Source of the DNA: Polytrichum commune
Lineage: Eukaryota > Streptophyta > Polytrichopsida > Polytrichales > Polytrichaceae
Direction of reading: 5' to 3'
Length of the DNA: 64,000 nucleotides
Assembly: GCA_950295325.1 (NCBI GenBank)
Contig: OX485805.1
Location: 49,870,758 to 49,934,757 of the forward strand
Below, piece by piece: positions 23,785 through 36,348 of the stretch (positions are counted from its first letter, which is position 1; each line of letters begins with the position of its first letter). The translations under genes and the position numbers were made by a program. Under the pieces are notes generated by a model. The model was not told where the DNA came from. It was given only the letters and a program-made list of their open reading frames with translations, and ran no database searches.

Positions 23785-24239
23785 AGCCTCCTTTACTGCC
23801 CTGACCTCCATGGCCGCAAAATTTTCGTCAGCTAATGTAAAAATGTTGTTCACCGCAATTCGCTTCTACCGTTCAATTGCTTGCCAAACTCCTCGTCTAG
23901 CTGCTGCACCGAAAAAGCCTTACTTCGGTCAACTTGTGTGGAGCTTCAAGGCGCAATATATTATATTACGTTGTTTCACAGGACTTCACCAGAATCTTTC
24001 AGCCATAGCTCACAATAACCTACAGCAAATGAATATCATGAGCAGCTGGATTCTCTTCGAATGCTACCAATGCGAAGTACTTGATTGCGAGAAATTCCCT
24101 GCTCTGCACGTCGTGCTCCTTAAGATTACTGCGCCAATAGAAGCAACAGCCATCACCAACGGAGGATCAGCCACAACCTGGTCATCATCACTCTCTCACT
24201 TGCAAAGCCCTCGCCTTAATTAAACTCTTGGTACAAATA
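23785..24239 (-). promoter_or_regulatory. Probable GPAT promoter region
   Basis: An AT-only word near 23957-23970 (TATAATATATT on the minus strand) lies about 175-185 bp upstream of the chosen GPAT start and could serve as a TATA box. Nothing else specific was recognised. Confidence 0.3.
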
Positions 24240-26165
24240 GAGACGAGAATAATGGATAAATTGTGGATATGATAACACCGCGCACATTGCAACGAAACGT
24301 CGATGCTATTGCTAGGCCACAAGTAGATCATCAACACTTCGAGCTGAGCTGGAATTAGAAATCATTGCGAGCCAGCTCCAGAGCCGATGACCACCCTTTA
24401 GTGCTCGCGTCTGCACCAACTAAGCTCAACCTCAGCACTACCAAGGGAGTACGCTACTGACAAAGGCTCATGAATCCCCCTATCATTATCATTATCATCA
24501 TCATCATGACTTTATTGCAGCTAAGATAACCCCTGGCGACCCGAATTTGTGACCACCTCGGTACCGTAAACTTTTCATTCAGGATAGATATTGCAGACAG
24601 CTTCACATCATTACGATCATCAATAACATGGTTCTTTCTAAGTTAACCTCAAATTTTGTCACCGAATCGGTGACATCTGAGGTGCCGGAATCCTCTTTTT
24701 CTAGTGGACGAACTCTAGTTCTCGCTAACTTAATTAAGTACCTGACAGCGCGTAGAATCTGTGAGCACCTGTTCAGGTGTCGTAACACGCAGTTCTAAAA
24801 CATTGCAGGGTGCATGCAGCTAGCACAGTCATCAAACAACTTGACGTGCTTCATTCTAAATACCGTAAACTGTTATTCCAGGATAGATGCAAACTGCTTC
24901 GCATCATTAGCACCATTTATAACATTCTTCTAACTTCACCTCAAAGGTGCTCACCGAATGATTTTGTGACTTTCGAAGAAGGCAGAAGGCAGCTAGCACC
25001 GTCACCACCAACACTCACACTTCTATTGACCTTAACCTCATCACAACTGAGCCCCTGCCGTGACTCTCACCTTATTTTCTGGACGAATGCAACAATATCC
25101 AGCTAAATTACTTAGCCTCCCAGATGCTCACAGAATCTGTGAGCCTCAACCTGGCCATCAGGTGCCGTAACACGAAGCTCTCAAACACTACAGGGCGCAA
25201 TTACCACAGTCATCAAACAACTTGACATGCTTCTATCTAAATACCATAAATTGTCATTCCAGGACAGATGCAGACTACTTCGCATCATTGCCGTCATCAA
25301 TAACATGCTTCTGTCCCCCTTCTATCTAACTTCACGTCAAACTTGCTTACCGAACGGTTCTGCGACTTCTCAAGAATGCACAACGCAGGTAGCACCGTCA
25401 TCATGAACACTCACACTTCTAGTGAACTCAATAACCAACTTACTGAGGTACCGTAATTCTCGCCTTATTCTCTGGACCAATGCAACCTCCCCGCTAACCT
25501 GTTACTTAACCGGGACTTCACCTCAATATAGTTGCTCACAGAATCTGTGAGCCGCACCTGGCCATCAGGTGCCGTAAGGCGAAGTCCTAAACCATCACCT
25601 GTCGGAGCGCAACTAAGCCAGCACAACAGTACTCTACTCATCAAACAACAGCTCAACTGAATAATAATTCCGTGACCACCTGGTGCCGTAACTCTCTGAT
25701 TTCTCCACTTCTCACCAACATCATCCCTTCCCTTTCCCTTCCCCTTCCCCTTCCCCTTCTCTGTAAGGTAAACGCTCACCGGTTCTGTGATACCTTCTTC
25801 ATCAGGAGGAGGTGCCGTAACCTCCCGGACCTGGATGAGAAGCGCATGCATGGGGATATGATGACCATTATATATCTTACTACATCGAATTGAGTACAGA
25901 ATCTGCGAGGAGTGAGGGAAGGATGCTTTAATAAGTAACTTACCACAAGATGTGGATGAAAATGCATGCACACAGAGAGGGGGGGGAGTGAAGAGAGTGA
26001 TGAGAGATACATGTGGCGCAGAGGAGTGGCGCAGTGATGAGCGATCCCGTAGGTAGGTAGCTGGCTGATGTAAGTACCTGGAGCCGCATTGAAGAGGAAG
26101 CTCGTCTTCTTCTTGCTGGTTCTCCGACTGTGCAAACTTCAAGTCTTCGAGTGGCGCCTCTCCCC
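24240..26165 (-). repeat. Tandem array of micro-exon-like blocks, about 380-410-bp period
   Basis: Related short blocks recur on the minus strand behind a TATA box. The clearest are at 25830-25780, about 25695-25660, 25595-25534, 25185-25126 and 24790-24745. Each contains a variant of GTTACGGCACCTGATGGCCA; most are preceded by a pyrimidine-rich AG and several end in TTCT or CCG followed by GTGAGC. Other blocks (25480-25440, 25385-25345, 25085-25045, 24975-24950) end at good donors such as GTAAGT or GTAAGC. The first, 25830-25780, is a 51-bp phase-0 block encoding VREVTAPPPDEEGITEP and would join a mini first exon (26089-26078, MRLQ). Later blocks differ in length by one base (47 versus 48), so no continuous protein results. 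It could be a decayed gene with duplicated exons, a non-coding transcript, or a promoter-proximal minisatellite of GPAT. Confidence 0.55.
25724..25762 (+). repeat. CCCTTC-type pyrimidine minisatellite
   Basis: A run of CCCTTT/CCCCTT units within the micro-exon-like array. On the minus strand it reads as a G/A-rich tract (Lys-Gly repeats if translated). Confidence 0.85.
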
Positions 26166-26171
26166 CTTGCG

Positions 26172-26178
26172 CTTTATA
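26172..26178 (-). promoter_or_regulatory. TATA box facing the micro-exon-like array
   Basis: TATAAAG on the minus strand, preceded by a CT-rich tract (26180-26232 read in reverse) and followed within about 35 bp by a G/A-rich leader-like stretch and then a GTACTT donor at 26077. This is a good textbook arrangement for a plant promoter but is not proof of transcription. Confidence 0.45.
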
Positions 26179-26179
26179 G

Positions 26180-26232
26180 AGCGAGAGCGAGAAGGAGAAA
26201 GAGAAAGAGAAAAGAGAGAGGGAGAGAGGGCC
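26180..26232. repeat. GA-rich purine tract
   Basis: Repeats of GAGA/GAAA on the plus strand. On the minus strand this is the CT-rich sequence just upstream of the TATA box. Confidence 0.8.
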
Positions 26233-26309
26233 TTGGCAACTGCCTTCTGACTTCCTAAGTTAGAAGTCTTCATATTTGTTGCACCTAAATTTTCATTTGG
26301 TCCACGCTT

Positions 26310-27005
26310 CATGCCTACCCCCATGTCTTTGTGTGCGATGTTTTGTTTGTCCGGTATGTCGGTTGTTCTATGGTTGTCCATCTTCCATAGAACTGTCCGT
26401 CTTTCTTTTTGCTTCGACACAACATCTCTTTCAGCAAAGTAGGGGTCTTCTTACATCATCAGGCTGATATTACAGAGTGAAGTGTAAATATTTGCAAGAT
26501 GTTGTGATTATACTCCTAGGATTTTGTGGCCCACCCAACTGGAGGTGTGCGTTGACTACTGGTCTGGAAGCTTGGAGTTTTTGTATGTCTTTTGGCATTG
26601 AAGTAAAATGTTTAATTTTGTTTCATTGGAGAAAGAAGTTCGTACTTTGAAACATGGCTTGTTCTAACGTTTTTGTGTGTGACGTTTTGTTCGGTGTTGG
26701 TTGGTGATGTGGTTCCGCCGAGTGGTTTTGTCTTACAGATCAGGTGTCCCTCTCTTTGCTTTTGAGTCCCGGTGGCCTTATGTGGTTTTTTGGCAACGAA
26801 ATATAGCGTATCATGCGTCAAAAGCAAGATAAATATATAAATGAGTAAATAAATAAGTGAGTTACCTGCATTTTTGGTTTGTGCCTACCCAACGCCTTTG
26901 TGTGTGACATTTTGTATGATGTTGGTTCCAGTGTGGTTTGGCCGTGTGCATCTCATAGAGTTGTTTGCTTTGAACCTTGGTGGCAATTGTTTTTTCCGTC
27001 TTTGG
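26310..27005. repeat. Three degenerate units sharing a TTTGTGTGTGA core
   Basis: Units near 26320-26425, 26665-26790 and 26890-27000 share TTTGTGTG, GACGTTTTGT or GACATTTTGT, then GTTGGTT and later TTTGCTTTGA or TTTGCTTTTGA. A fourth partial core is at 27087. Spacing is uneven (about 345 and 225 bp). They have no common frame. Confidence 0.55.
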
Positions 27006-27149
27006 GAATGAAGTAAAGTGTTTCATTGGTCTCTCTCTTTCAAAAGTTAAGAGGGAAAAACCATTGTTTGGATCTCGGCCTACTAAATGCCTTTGTTTGC
27101 AACTTTGTGTCCATTCTTGGAAATTGACTGAATAAGTATTAGTGATCAA

Positions 27150-30100
27150 ACAAGTTTGGCATGGGATTTAAGAAACTATGGACAAAATGCTTGTTCAAAT
27201 TTTACAATAAATATGAGAGTAATCATGCACATGGCAATTTTTGATCATTAGGGGGAACAAAACTAGAAGCATATGATGAAAACCCTTGTTATACAAACTT
27301 TGAGATATGATGTGTAGGACACAATGTACAGTACATGCAACAAAATTATGTATATACATGAGATGCACGCCACATCTAGGATTCACATAGAGCAAGAACT
27401 TTAAATAATTGAGAAATTTAGTGGGTAAAAACATAGGGTCCAATTGGTTTCTAAGAGGAAATATGACATATTGTGTAGGATTAACATAAAGTCCCTTATT
27501 TTAATAATAGGAGTGGGGGCATTTAAAAAACCATATGCCGGTAGCACCGGATTTATAGTCCACCTAAACTTAGATGAATTCCATTATCATCCCTTGTCAT
27601 CCAAAAATTGAAACCCAACTTCTATGCATTTTAGGGTTTGAAAAGTCTACTAGCTAGCTTTGTGCTCACTTCTTTTGTTGGTTTGCATAATGACATTGTA
27701 TGCCCAAATTCAAGTGATGATGATGTATTGATGAGTGCAAGTGATACAATTCTTGGATTCACATTCAAAGACGAGATATATGTGTCAATGTACTTTGATA
27801 ATTCATAAAAATTCAAAATTAGTTCCAAAATATTTTGAGATTGATTATGGCTTCTTCATATATATTTGCAAATGCAAAATATTTTTCAACCTTGTGACTC
27901 CAAGTAGTTTAAGGTTTAGAAAAATAACAAAAAGTAACCAATTATGGCCCATATTTACCTTCGTAAGTTTTAGGCACATTGTAATCTTTGTATTCAATGT
28001 GTGACCACTTGTGAACACAAAACTAGAATATTAGTAAGAAACCATGCAAAAAGAATTGTAGCCAATATCGGATGCGGTATTTTTGGGCATAGTTTTTTTA
28101 CTAGTGGAATTACCACCAACATATTGTCATTTTTGAATTGAAATGTTACAACAAAAGCTACATGTCTGAAAGCCTTTTATCCAATTTTGATCTACATTGA
28201 TTATCCCAATTAGTGTGTATAACTATTCGGGGTTACATAGTGCATAACGTCTTACTATGGAGTTCAATTTTTACCAATGAAAATTCAATAAGATGTTTGG
28301 ACATTATAGAACATCAATGACTTTGCTTGGTAGAATATTACAAGTCTACATTCTCATTAAATAATTATAGCATTGCGTAACTTTGAATAGTAACACGCAC
28401 TAATCGGGAAAATTAGTGTAGTATTCACATGCACCTACTACCGTATATGTTTGTGACCAGGTGTCCCCTTTTCGGTCACTTTGTATGCAATCTTCGAGCG
28501 AGTCAAAATTGGCAACAAATTTAGCCCCTAAAGGCCGAGGTGGACGTTTTTGTATGAGCAATTATCGACATCCAATCGTATTAGTATTCACTTTTACATT
28601 ATAACCTTATGATTTTGGACATGTGGTTGGCTGAAAGAGACCTCCTTACCTTTGTAATGTTGGTGGGGGCCCAGTTCAAAGAGGTAGATGGTCTTTGTGA
28701 TGTCACATTAAGCGTTGAGTTTAGATGTTGATATTAGCTTCAAAAAATTAAATTAAATTAAATGGTTCTCATTATCAATTGACAAAAAGACCTCACAACA
28801 CACCAAAGTACATCTTAATAGGATAAACGGGCCTCAAACAGACATTGTTAGCTTTGCACCCACTTCTTGTAAGATATGAACCATGTGATTACTCCAAATG
28901 ATTAACAAATCCAAATTATGCTCGCAACTGTATTTCTCAAAGTTTTGGAGCTCATATGAATATTTTACATACTGTCTAAGTGAATATTCTCTTTCTTATC
29001 AAATGATCATATAGGTACCCAAACTATGTTCACTATGGAACCATGAATAACTAACAAATTTTGAGAACATAATCTAGTCTCATTTAAACACATGTCTCTT
29101 TGATGTATGTTCTTGGATTCACACCTCAACACACAACACTCAAATATATGTGACCCTTTAGGATGAATAACTAGATTAGGCCCGCTCACCTTACACCAAA
29201 TGGAACATTGTGTAATGTTTTTGGGAAAAGAATGTGAGCCTTTGTGCAAGGTAACATGGCCTTGAATTTACAACTTCCTTTTGGCAACACGTTGTTTTCA
29301 TTCTTAAACCGTCAACAAGTGAGTGCAACGGTGCCATCAACTAAGTCATTGTTAAAAGGAATTCATCATACGCCTAGCAATCCAACATGAATGGACCCCT
29401 CTCCCCAAGTGGATAGTAGAAAGTCTGTTTCTTATACCAACTTTGCAAATTTATGTGGGTTGTATATGCATTTATTATTTTTTGAAACAAATTTTGTGGA
29501 CACTTATAATTTTGCATGTATGTGGAAATTTAAAAATAATAATTCCAAGCTATTTAACATGATTGAAATAGAAAATAGTTTATGGAAGTGTTGCTTTAGG
29601 CTCAACTATATTAGTATCAACAAGTGAGAGATTATGAAAATGAAGCGTGCCATGATTGAATTGAAAAAATGCACCTAAAATAGTAGAAAATCCCTCATAC
29701 ATTAGTGTAATTGATAAAAATAATAAGGATGGTGTTTTGCAAGCCCTACCATGGAATAGGGTGATAATGTTGATTGCTATGTAGAACCTTGAGGTTTCTA
29801 AGTTAAGTCAAATTAACACCTAAATTGAGGTCAAAGATCTCAAATTAGTCTTTTGACTTAAATTTAGGATGAATCAATGACCGCAATCCCCATGGTAGGT
29901 GTTGGGACATGAAAGTGTATAAGACCTCTTTAGCCTAATCACAATTGTGTACATGGCTTTTATTAATGGCACTTAGTAACATGGTCTAGATTATTAACAA
30001 AAGCAGTAACCCAACAAGCTAATGGTAAGCTCACACAACCATTGTGAGCATATACTAAAAGGAAAAATCCTATCTTATGAGTGGTGAGCAATGAGTTGTG

Positions 30101-33100
30101 ATCAATGAGCAGTGAATAATAACTTGTGAGAAGTGGCAAAGAAAAAACATGCGGAAATACACACACCAATACCCTATGACCAAGGAGAACTGGGAAACAT
30201 ATAATAAGTTCAAGGGGAAATTCCAATGTACCACATTCATATATCTACCATTCTAGTCCAACACCAACAATCTTTCAACTCGTAAATTGTCCCTACACTA
30301 GGCATATTCAAATTCCCCAGAACCAATGAAGTTTATATTCAAAATAAATCTAAAAATGTAGCATACTTGGAACCAACACACTCGATTGCACACACAAAAC
30401 CATGCCCACTGATTGTGGGTTATTAAAATAAAGGCGGAAATTAAATTCCAAACATTAAACCTTTTGTGCTCTATGTTTGCTAGTACTAGAACCATCCAGG
30501 ATATTATCCTCATCATCAACACATGGATTGCGAATTTGACGTCTAGATCTACGTCAAGCAACCGGTGTTTTTGTGACCGCCATGACTTGTGCCATACGCT
30601 CCACATGTGGAGGGAGAACCATCAAAGGAAGGAGGTTTAGTATTCCTATCATTGTGCCATACAATCATACTGAAATAGTTAGATGCCATAACACATTAAG
30701 GAATACCAGTATATCATTAACAACCATGCAACCTTATTATCCATGTTATAAACTTACTTACTAATGCAAGAGCGTTTGGCAACCTTCCATGTGGGCCCGT
30801 CATTGTCATCTAGGGATGCATTATGACCCACATGTGTAGAGGCTAAGGTGGTAGTCATGCTACAAAAAGTGAGCTATAAAGGCATCAAATATGGCAAAAT
30901 CTTCCTCAAATGCCACGATACGATGCCCATTGCTTTTGCATGCATCTACCATTCCAACCAAAAATGAATGAGCACATGGTCCAAATGTAAACAAAATGTG
31001 TGCATGGTGTTTCATGATTTCTAATAATGCGTATTATTACATGTGAAGGCACATGCATCAAGGACCAATGCCCCGGGTTTTTACAACAACTTGATTAAAA
31101 ATTGCATGGATGTAGGGTCTTTCTCCCGTCTTCCCCTCCAAGGTACAACCCCGTTCATGAGTTGTGATGATGGCTTCGTTAGACTAAGAAAGATGTCCGA
31201 ATTTTCTATGTCTATCCCAACCTTTTGGAAAGAGAATTTACTTTTGTGCACCAAACATCAAAATTTGGAGATGCCAAGTCAACCATAAATACAAACGAAT
31301 GTGCACTTCATGATTAGAGATGTTATTGGATGGAGAAACCATCAAAACCAACATAGAGAAAGGAACAACTCACTAAAGAGGAAAAAAGTTGTGCCATACC
31401 GTTTTGTGGTGTTGATTCCTCAACACAAAGGAAGTTCGTTAATGCCCCACCAATTCCTCACAATTGTAAAGTTGTAGGTGTTGACATATGTCCTAACATT
31501 GTCTTTGACAATCATAAGTTCTGTAGGAACAAATAACATGCAACCACCAATGTTGAGGTAAGCATCAACAATTCAAACACAACCTCAAGATGATCATGCT
31601 TGTGGGTATTTCCAAGGGGGAATGACATTGGGAGGCCATGATATGTTTGGTACCGGAAGACTTTCTAGCATATCAACAATGATTATATCAAATTTAGAAC
31701 CCCTTGCAAACACTTGCAAGATCAAATAACAATCGATACCATGAAAATAACCACAGACTAAAGAAAACAATCCTAGTATTTTGTTTGAGATTTTCCTTTC
31801 TCACAAACTCTAGTGCCTCAACCAATATCGGTAGCTCGTTGGCCCCATTCTCCATTCTTGTTGTTTTTTAGACTTTCTTCCCCACACTCTTCAATATGGC
31901 TTGCGAAGATGCGTCACCCCTATTCACTCTACCCTAAGCATGTGTTATATGTTGAAAGAATGATTGTGAGAATGAGGAATTGGAATTGGAACTACTAGTA
32001 GTACTCTTGGAAGAACAACTGTTTTGGCTTGGACTTCCAATAGAGTGTTAGGAAAAAGGTCCTCTTGAGTTGGCAGGTCCATTGTTGTTGAACCCCATCT
32101 GTGCTTGCCCCCTTTCTCATGTTGAACAAATGCCAACTCACTATCATCTTTCAACACATTTGCATCATCATCCTCTTGAGAGAAGGAGGCTTGAGTCCTC
32201 TCTTCCTTCTCCTCTACTGGATGGAAAATCACTGGGCAATTGATAATTCGTGGACAATTTTGCAAAGTAATATGATCCTAAAATATGAATTGGGATTCTG
32301 TGAAAATGAAAAAGACTCTCATCCTATGTCCATGTAGACAAATAAATTGGCAGAGGGTCCATAGTGATTGCTTCAAGGACACACATTCCCTATTGAGGTA
32401 CCTCACAAAATCAAATGTGTGTAGACAATTAGCTGTAATATACAAAAACCACAAATTGCATAGTTGGAGAACCATTACATTAAACACAATGTATTACCTA
32501 TAAATAATACATTTTATTGTAATGGCTCCATCTGGAAAATCGGTGAGTTTTGATGATTGTGTGGAAAACATATTACCACAAAATATTGTTTGCAATGTTG
32601 TGGTCCATTATTATTATTATTATTTTATTTTATTACTACTAAAATTTAAAAAACCCCTTCATTACTCCACATAGTCCTTAGGAGAATGGATAGAATCATG
32701 TCATTTCACCACACATAACTCCTTCTTCATGCTCTCGAATTCATTCACCACGGCCTCCTCCAACTTCCAAAGACATATGTGAGTGTATCATAACAATGAT
32801 TAGAAGTTGATGGCACAATGCAAACACAAATAAATAAATATGTAAAAATATGTTTTTACATGTTGACATTGTGCTTTGCATCAAGTAGCACACCGACAAA
32901 GTCCAAGAGATGAAAGAAAATATAGTCGATGCAAAAATGCCACTCTAGGTCATCACAATGCACATTATGTATGTGACGCCACCATGCACACTCTTTATGG
33001 TTACCCTCCAACTAAAAACATTTGTCCCTTCAAGATGCTCAAATTGTTATCAACAGACAAGAAAGATTCAAAAATATCATTAATGATTTACATCCCACAC

Positions 33101-35900
33101 CTCATATTGTCTTCTTTGTGACTTCCTCCACCTTCCCCACATTATCCATAAGGGCTCCATAAAGAACCTTGTCATCTTCACGATACCCAATCATAAATTT
33201 ATTCACAAGCAATTGGACATCTACCTCCAAGATGGGTCTAACCAAGGGTAAGCAATTAAGACATCACATTGGAACACTAAGAGAATAGTTAGAGATGGGT
33301 TTCATGTGAAAGCTTTGATAAGCTTATCAAAAGTTATACTATGGAAATTTTCAAAGTGGCTTCCATTATTGTCCGTAGTGTCTAAATCTTGAATCCCTTT
33401 GACAGTGGACACAATGTCTCCACCATCTTGTCAGATGATAAATCAGATAAGCACACATATTAGGAGTAGCTTATAATATTGAATACCACAATGTTTTAGC
33501 AACCAAATTACAAAACAAAACTACGAAATGAGGGCCCAAGTTGATTCTTCATATGAGTGATGGGGTTGGCCATTGGGACAACCTCTACACCACACTATCT
33601 CAATCACATACAATGAGATAAACAAGCCAGATGAAGACAAAGCAAAGGGCCCAAAACCCAAAAGAAAACCTACAAAAAAAATATCAAAAGTTAGAAAAAC
33701 AGTGTCTCGGCACCAAGACTATGTTTTTATGGATTTTGGAAAGAAAAAAAATTATTGGTTTTGTTTATGCTTATGATCCCTTTGGTAGGCCTCATTTAAT
33801 GTCACCACTTGGCCTAGCTAACAATGCTTGTGAGTGAGGGGGTTGGACCCTATCCCAGGCCCCAACCCCAAGCATATATAACACATCAACCAAAGGTAGT
33901 AAACCCTTGGGGGCAGTATGGGCAAGTAGATAGGTTTTGTTGATTGGGTTTCACTCAAGGAAAACCGCACATGGGAGGATAATTAAGTGTCATGTTAAAC
34001 TCTAAATGTCACTATTAGGTTAATTGATAGTTTATAATGATTCGGAATATGATTTGAATACCAATCCTAGGATAGACTTTGTCTCATTGACTATTAGAAA
34101 ATAAGATGAGGTTAAGGAGTGGATTATAAGGGTCACTTAGTGCAATAAATGCAATTTCACAATCTCTCCCTTACATCCAACCATAAACCAATAGTAACAA
34201 CTCACTATACCATGGATTGAACCATGCAGGGAGTTTCAACTCATCAATTTTTCTTTTTAACATCAATAACCATATATAATAAAGGCCAAGGGCACCCCAA
34301 TATGAACAATGATCCTTCCTTCTTTAATTGATAATTCAATGAATCATGAAATATTGTAGATCAAACCTTGTGGGTTGAGGAGTTCATTGATTTATCTTTG
34401 ATTTAATAAGTTAGTCCGGCCATTGTCCTTACCTAGATTGACTAAAGGACAAGTTCTTGTAAGTTTTCAAAGCTATTGGCCAAGACAAGTTAGGTAAGTG
34501 CCAAAACCATAGTGTGTTCCTTGAGCTTAGATGATGTTAATTACAAAAGTTAATCAAACGATCTTTACAATTTCAACACATTGGAATTTGCAAAGATACA
34601 ATGACGTTGTTACAACAGATGATGCAAAAATTAAGTACCATATCATTTGTTTATGGTGGTTGTCATCCAGTGTTGCCACAAAGGACGGGCTGCAAGGTCT
34701 TTTAGAGTGGCTAGGTTGTTGGCAATTTCAATACAGACAATGGGTTGGTCATATGCTTCTTGTAAATGTATATACGTTGATTGAATTTATGCATTTTTTT
34801 TATCATTTGATTTTGTAACATGAGGTGCAATCGTTGTGTTTCACACATATGTATTGTGAAATGTGCACATGACATGATAAACCAACATGCATACATGCCA
34901 ATGTAAGAATTGTTCAACAAAAGGCAAAAAGACCCAATGGTGCATTGCACTTAAACACTTTGTGGCAGTAGAAAAAACACATTTAAAAGAAAATTTTGTT
35001 GGACACAAATCCAACCCATTTGCTAACCTAGTTTATTTTTCTCACAATCATGGAAATGTTAACAAACCCAAAAAATAGCAAATAAAACATGTGGGGTATC
35101 ACTTTAAGGACCACTTACCTTATGGAGAACCACTTTTGATGACTTTACATCCAACTCTAATATTGTTGATGTACTTACTACTCATTGAATGAAGCCATAA
35201 GTGTACATTGTAACAACTCGTTTAAGCCAATTTCACTTCAAACTCTCGCACCTTTTGCATCTCCACTACTTGACTTAAAAACTTGTAAAATTGTCGGTCT
35301 TCGTAATTGACGGGGATGGTCCCATCTACTACCTAGATGGACAATTTCCGAGCCTATTCAACGGCCCAAAATGTACATGGAGTTGAAAATGCCCACAATA
35401 GGGCCACGTACCTTATACTATTATAACAAGGAGAGTCGTGCCTCTTGTGAATTGTTGCTTTCCGTAACCATTTTGAGCGAGGTTTGGTGGTAATTAGTTG
35501 CAATTGTCAAGCCCTTGTCACCATCGACTTACACATGACAAAGTAGTCGTAGTGTCACCTTCGTTTGGACGCCTTCAAGAAATCGACAAATTGACTTCGC
35601 TCCAACATGCAACATGTGAGTTTAGGTGAGAAGTTGAAGCAATCGCATTCACATTGCAAGCATATGCCAATCACGTCTCCAACCTTGCAAAAACAAAATT
35701 ACATCCATTTTGATAACCAAAAGGAAAATTAAGCTCACACAAATAACGTACATGGGTGTTATTTGGGTCGTTTTTCATGTTCTCCAACTTCTATCAGTTA
35801 AGTCTACACAACAAAACTACTCATGTTGCATTAGCAAACCTATGATGAAACATATGCAAAAACCATATTCTAATTTCGTACTTCCCCTGATACAGTTGCA
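27150..35900. other. Long intergenic stretch, no gene recognised
   Basis: AT-rich sequence with short open frames on both strands and none long enough or family-like. Minus-strand fragments near 31500-32250 read like decayed protein (for example PTELMIVKDNVRTYV near 31530) but frames break constantly. An ATT microsatellite is at about 32603-32620. No elements with clear ends were found. Confidence 0.45.
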
Positions 35901-35914
35901 GTTATCAAGATTGC

Positions 35915-36085
35915 ATGTTTGTTTTTTTTTGAATTGAATACATAGGTTCTCTCAATTGTGTTCATTATTGAGTGTAGAGTAGTTATTAATATATGAAGAA
36001 CCGGTCTGATCTCTTTTGAACATGTGTCTTTATGTTGTTTGCTTTTTGATTCTCACTAAACCTCGTGCAAATCAAATATAGGGGT
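35915..36085 (+). repeat. Dispersed repeat, copy A
   Basis: Aligns in direct orientation with 47215-47392. Shared words include ATTGAGTGTAGAGTA, GTGTCTTTATG and TTTGCT, followed by CAAATCAAA. A more diverged relative is present around 29030-29160. Confidence 0.6.
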
Positions 36086-36197
36086 CTGATTAAGGAAACG
36101 AACCACTTAAGACTTGTCTACCTTATATTCTTGAAACATATAGGATTTTTCAAGCCATGTTTTTGTTTTTTGTTTTTTTTTGTTTGGGGGGTGGCAT

Positions 36198-36348
36198 AAC
36201 ATTATTGAGATCCATAACAATGTTTTGTGGGACTGACAATATTCCACAAAATATTTTAGAATGTTCTCCACATTCGGTCTAAATGTGGAGAATATTCTGT
36301 AGAATAATGTTAGTCCCACATAACATTGTTATGGATCTGAATAATGTT
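36198..36348. mobile_element. Fold-back element (long hairpin), about 151 bp
   Basis: Two arms of about 65-70 bases are near-complementary around a loop of roughly ten bases. The left arm begins AACATTATTGAGATCCATAA and the right arm ends GGATCTGAATAATGTT. GTGGGACT on the left pairs with AGTCCCAC on the right. No target duplication was confirmed. Such structures are typical of fold-back MITEs or of hairpin precursors of small RNAs. Confidence 0.75.

Noticed and set aside
25465-26142. 225-codon minus-strand frame read as one unspliced protein
   Set aside because: It begins at a non-ATG codon and runs through apparent splice sites and a low-complexity tract; the repeated blocks shift frame relative to each other.
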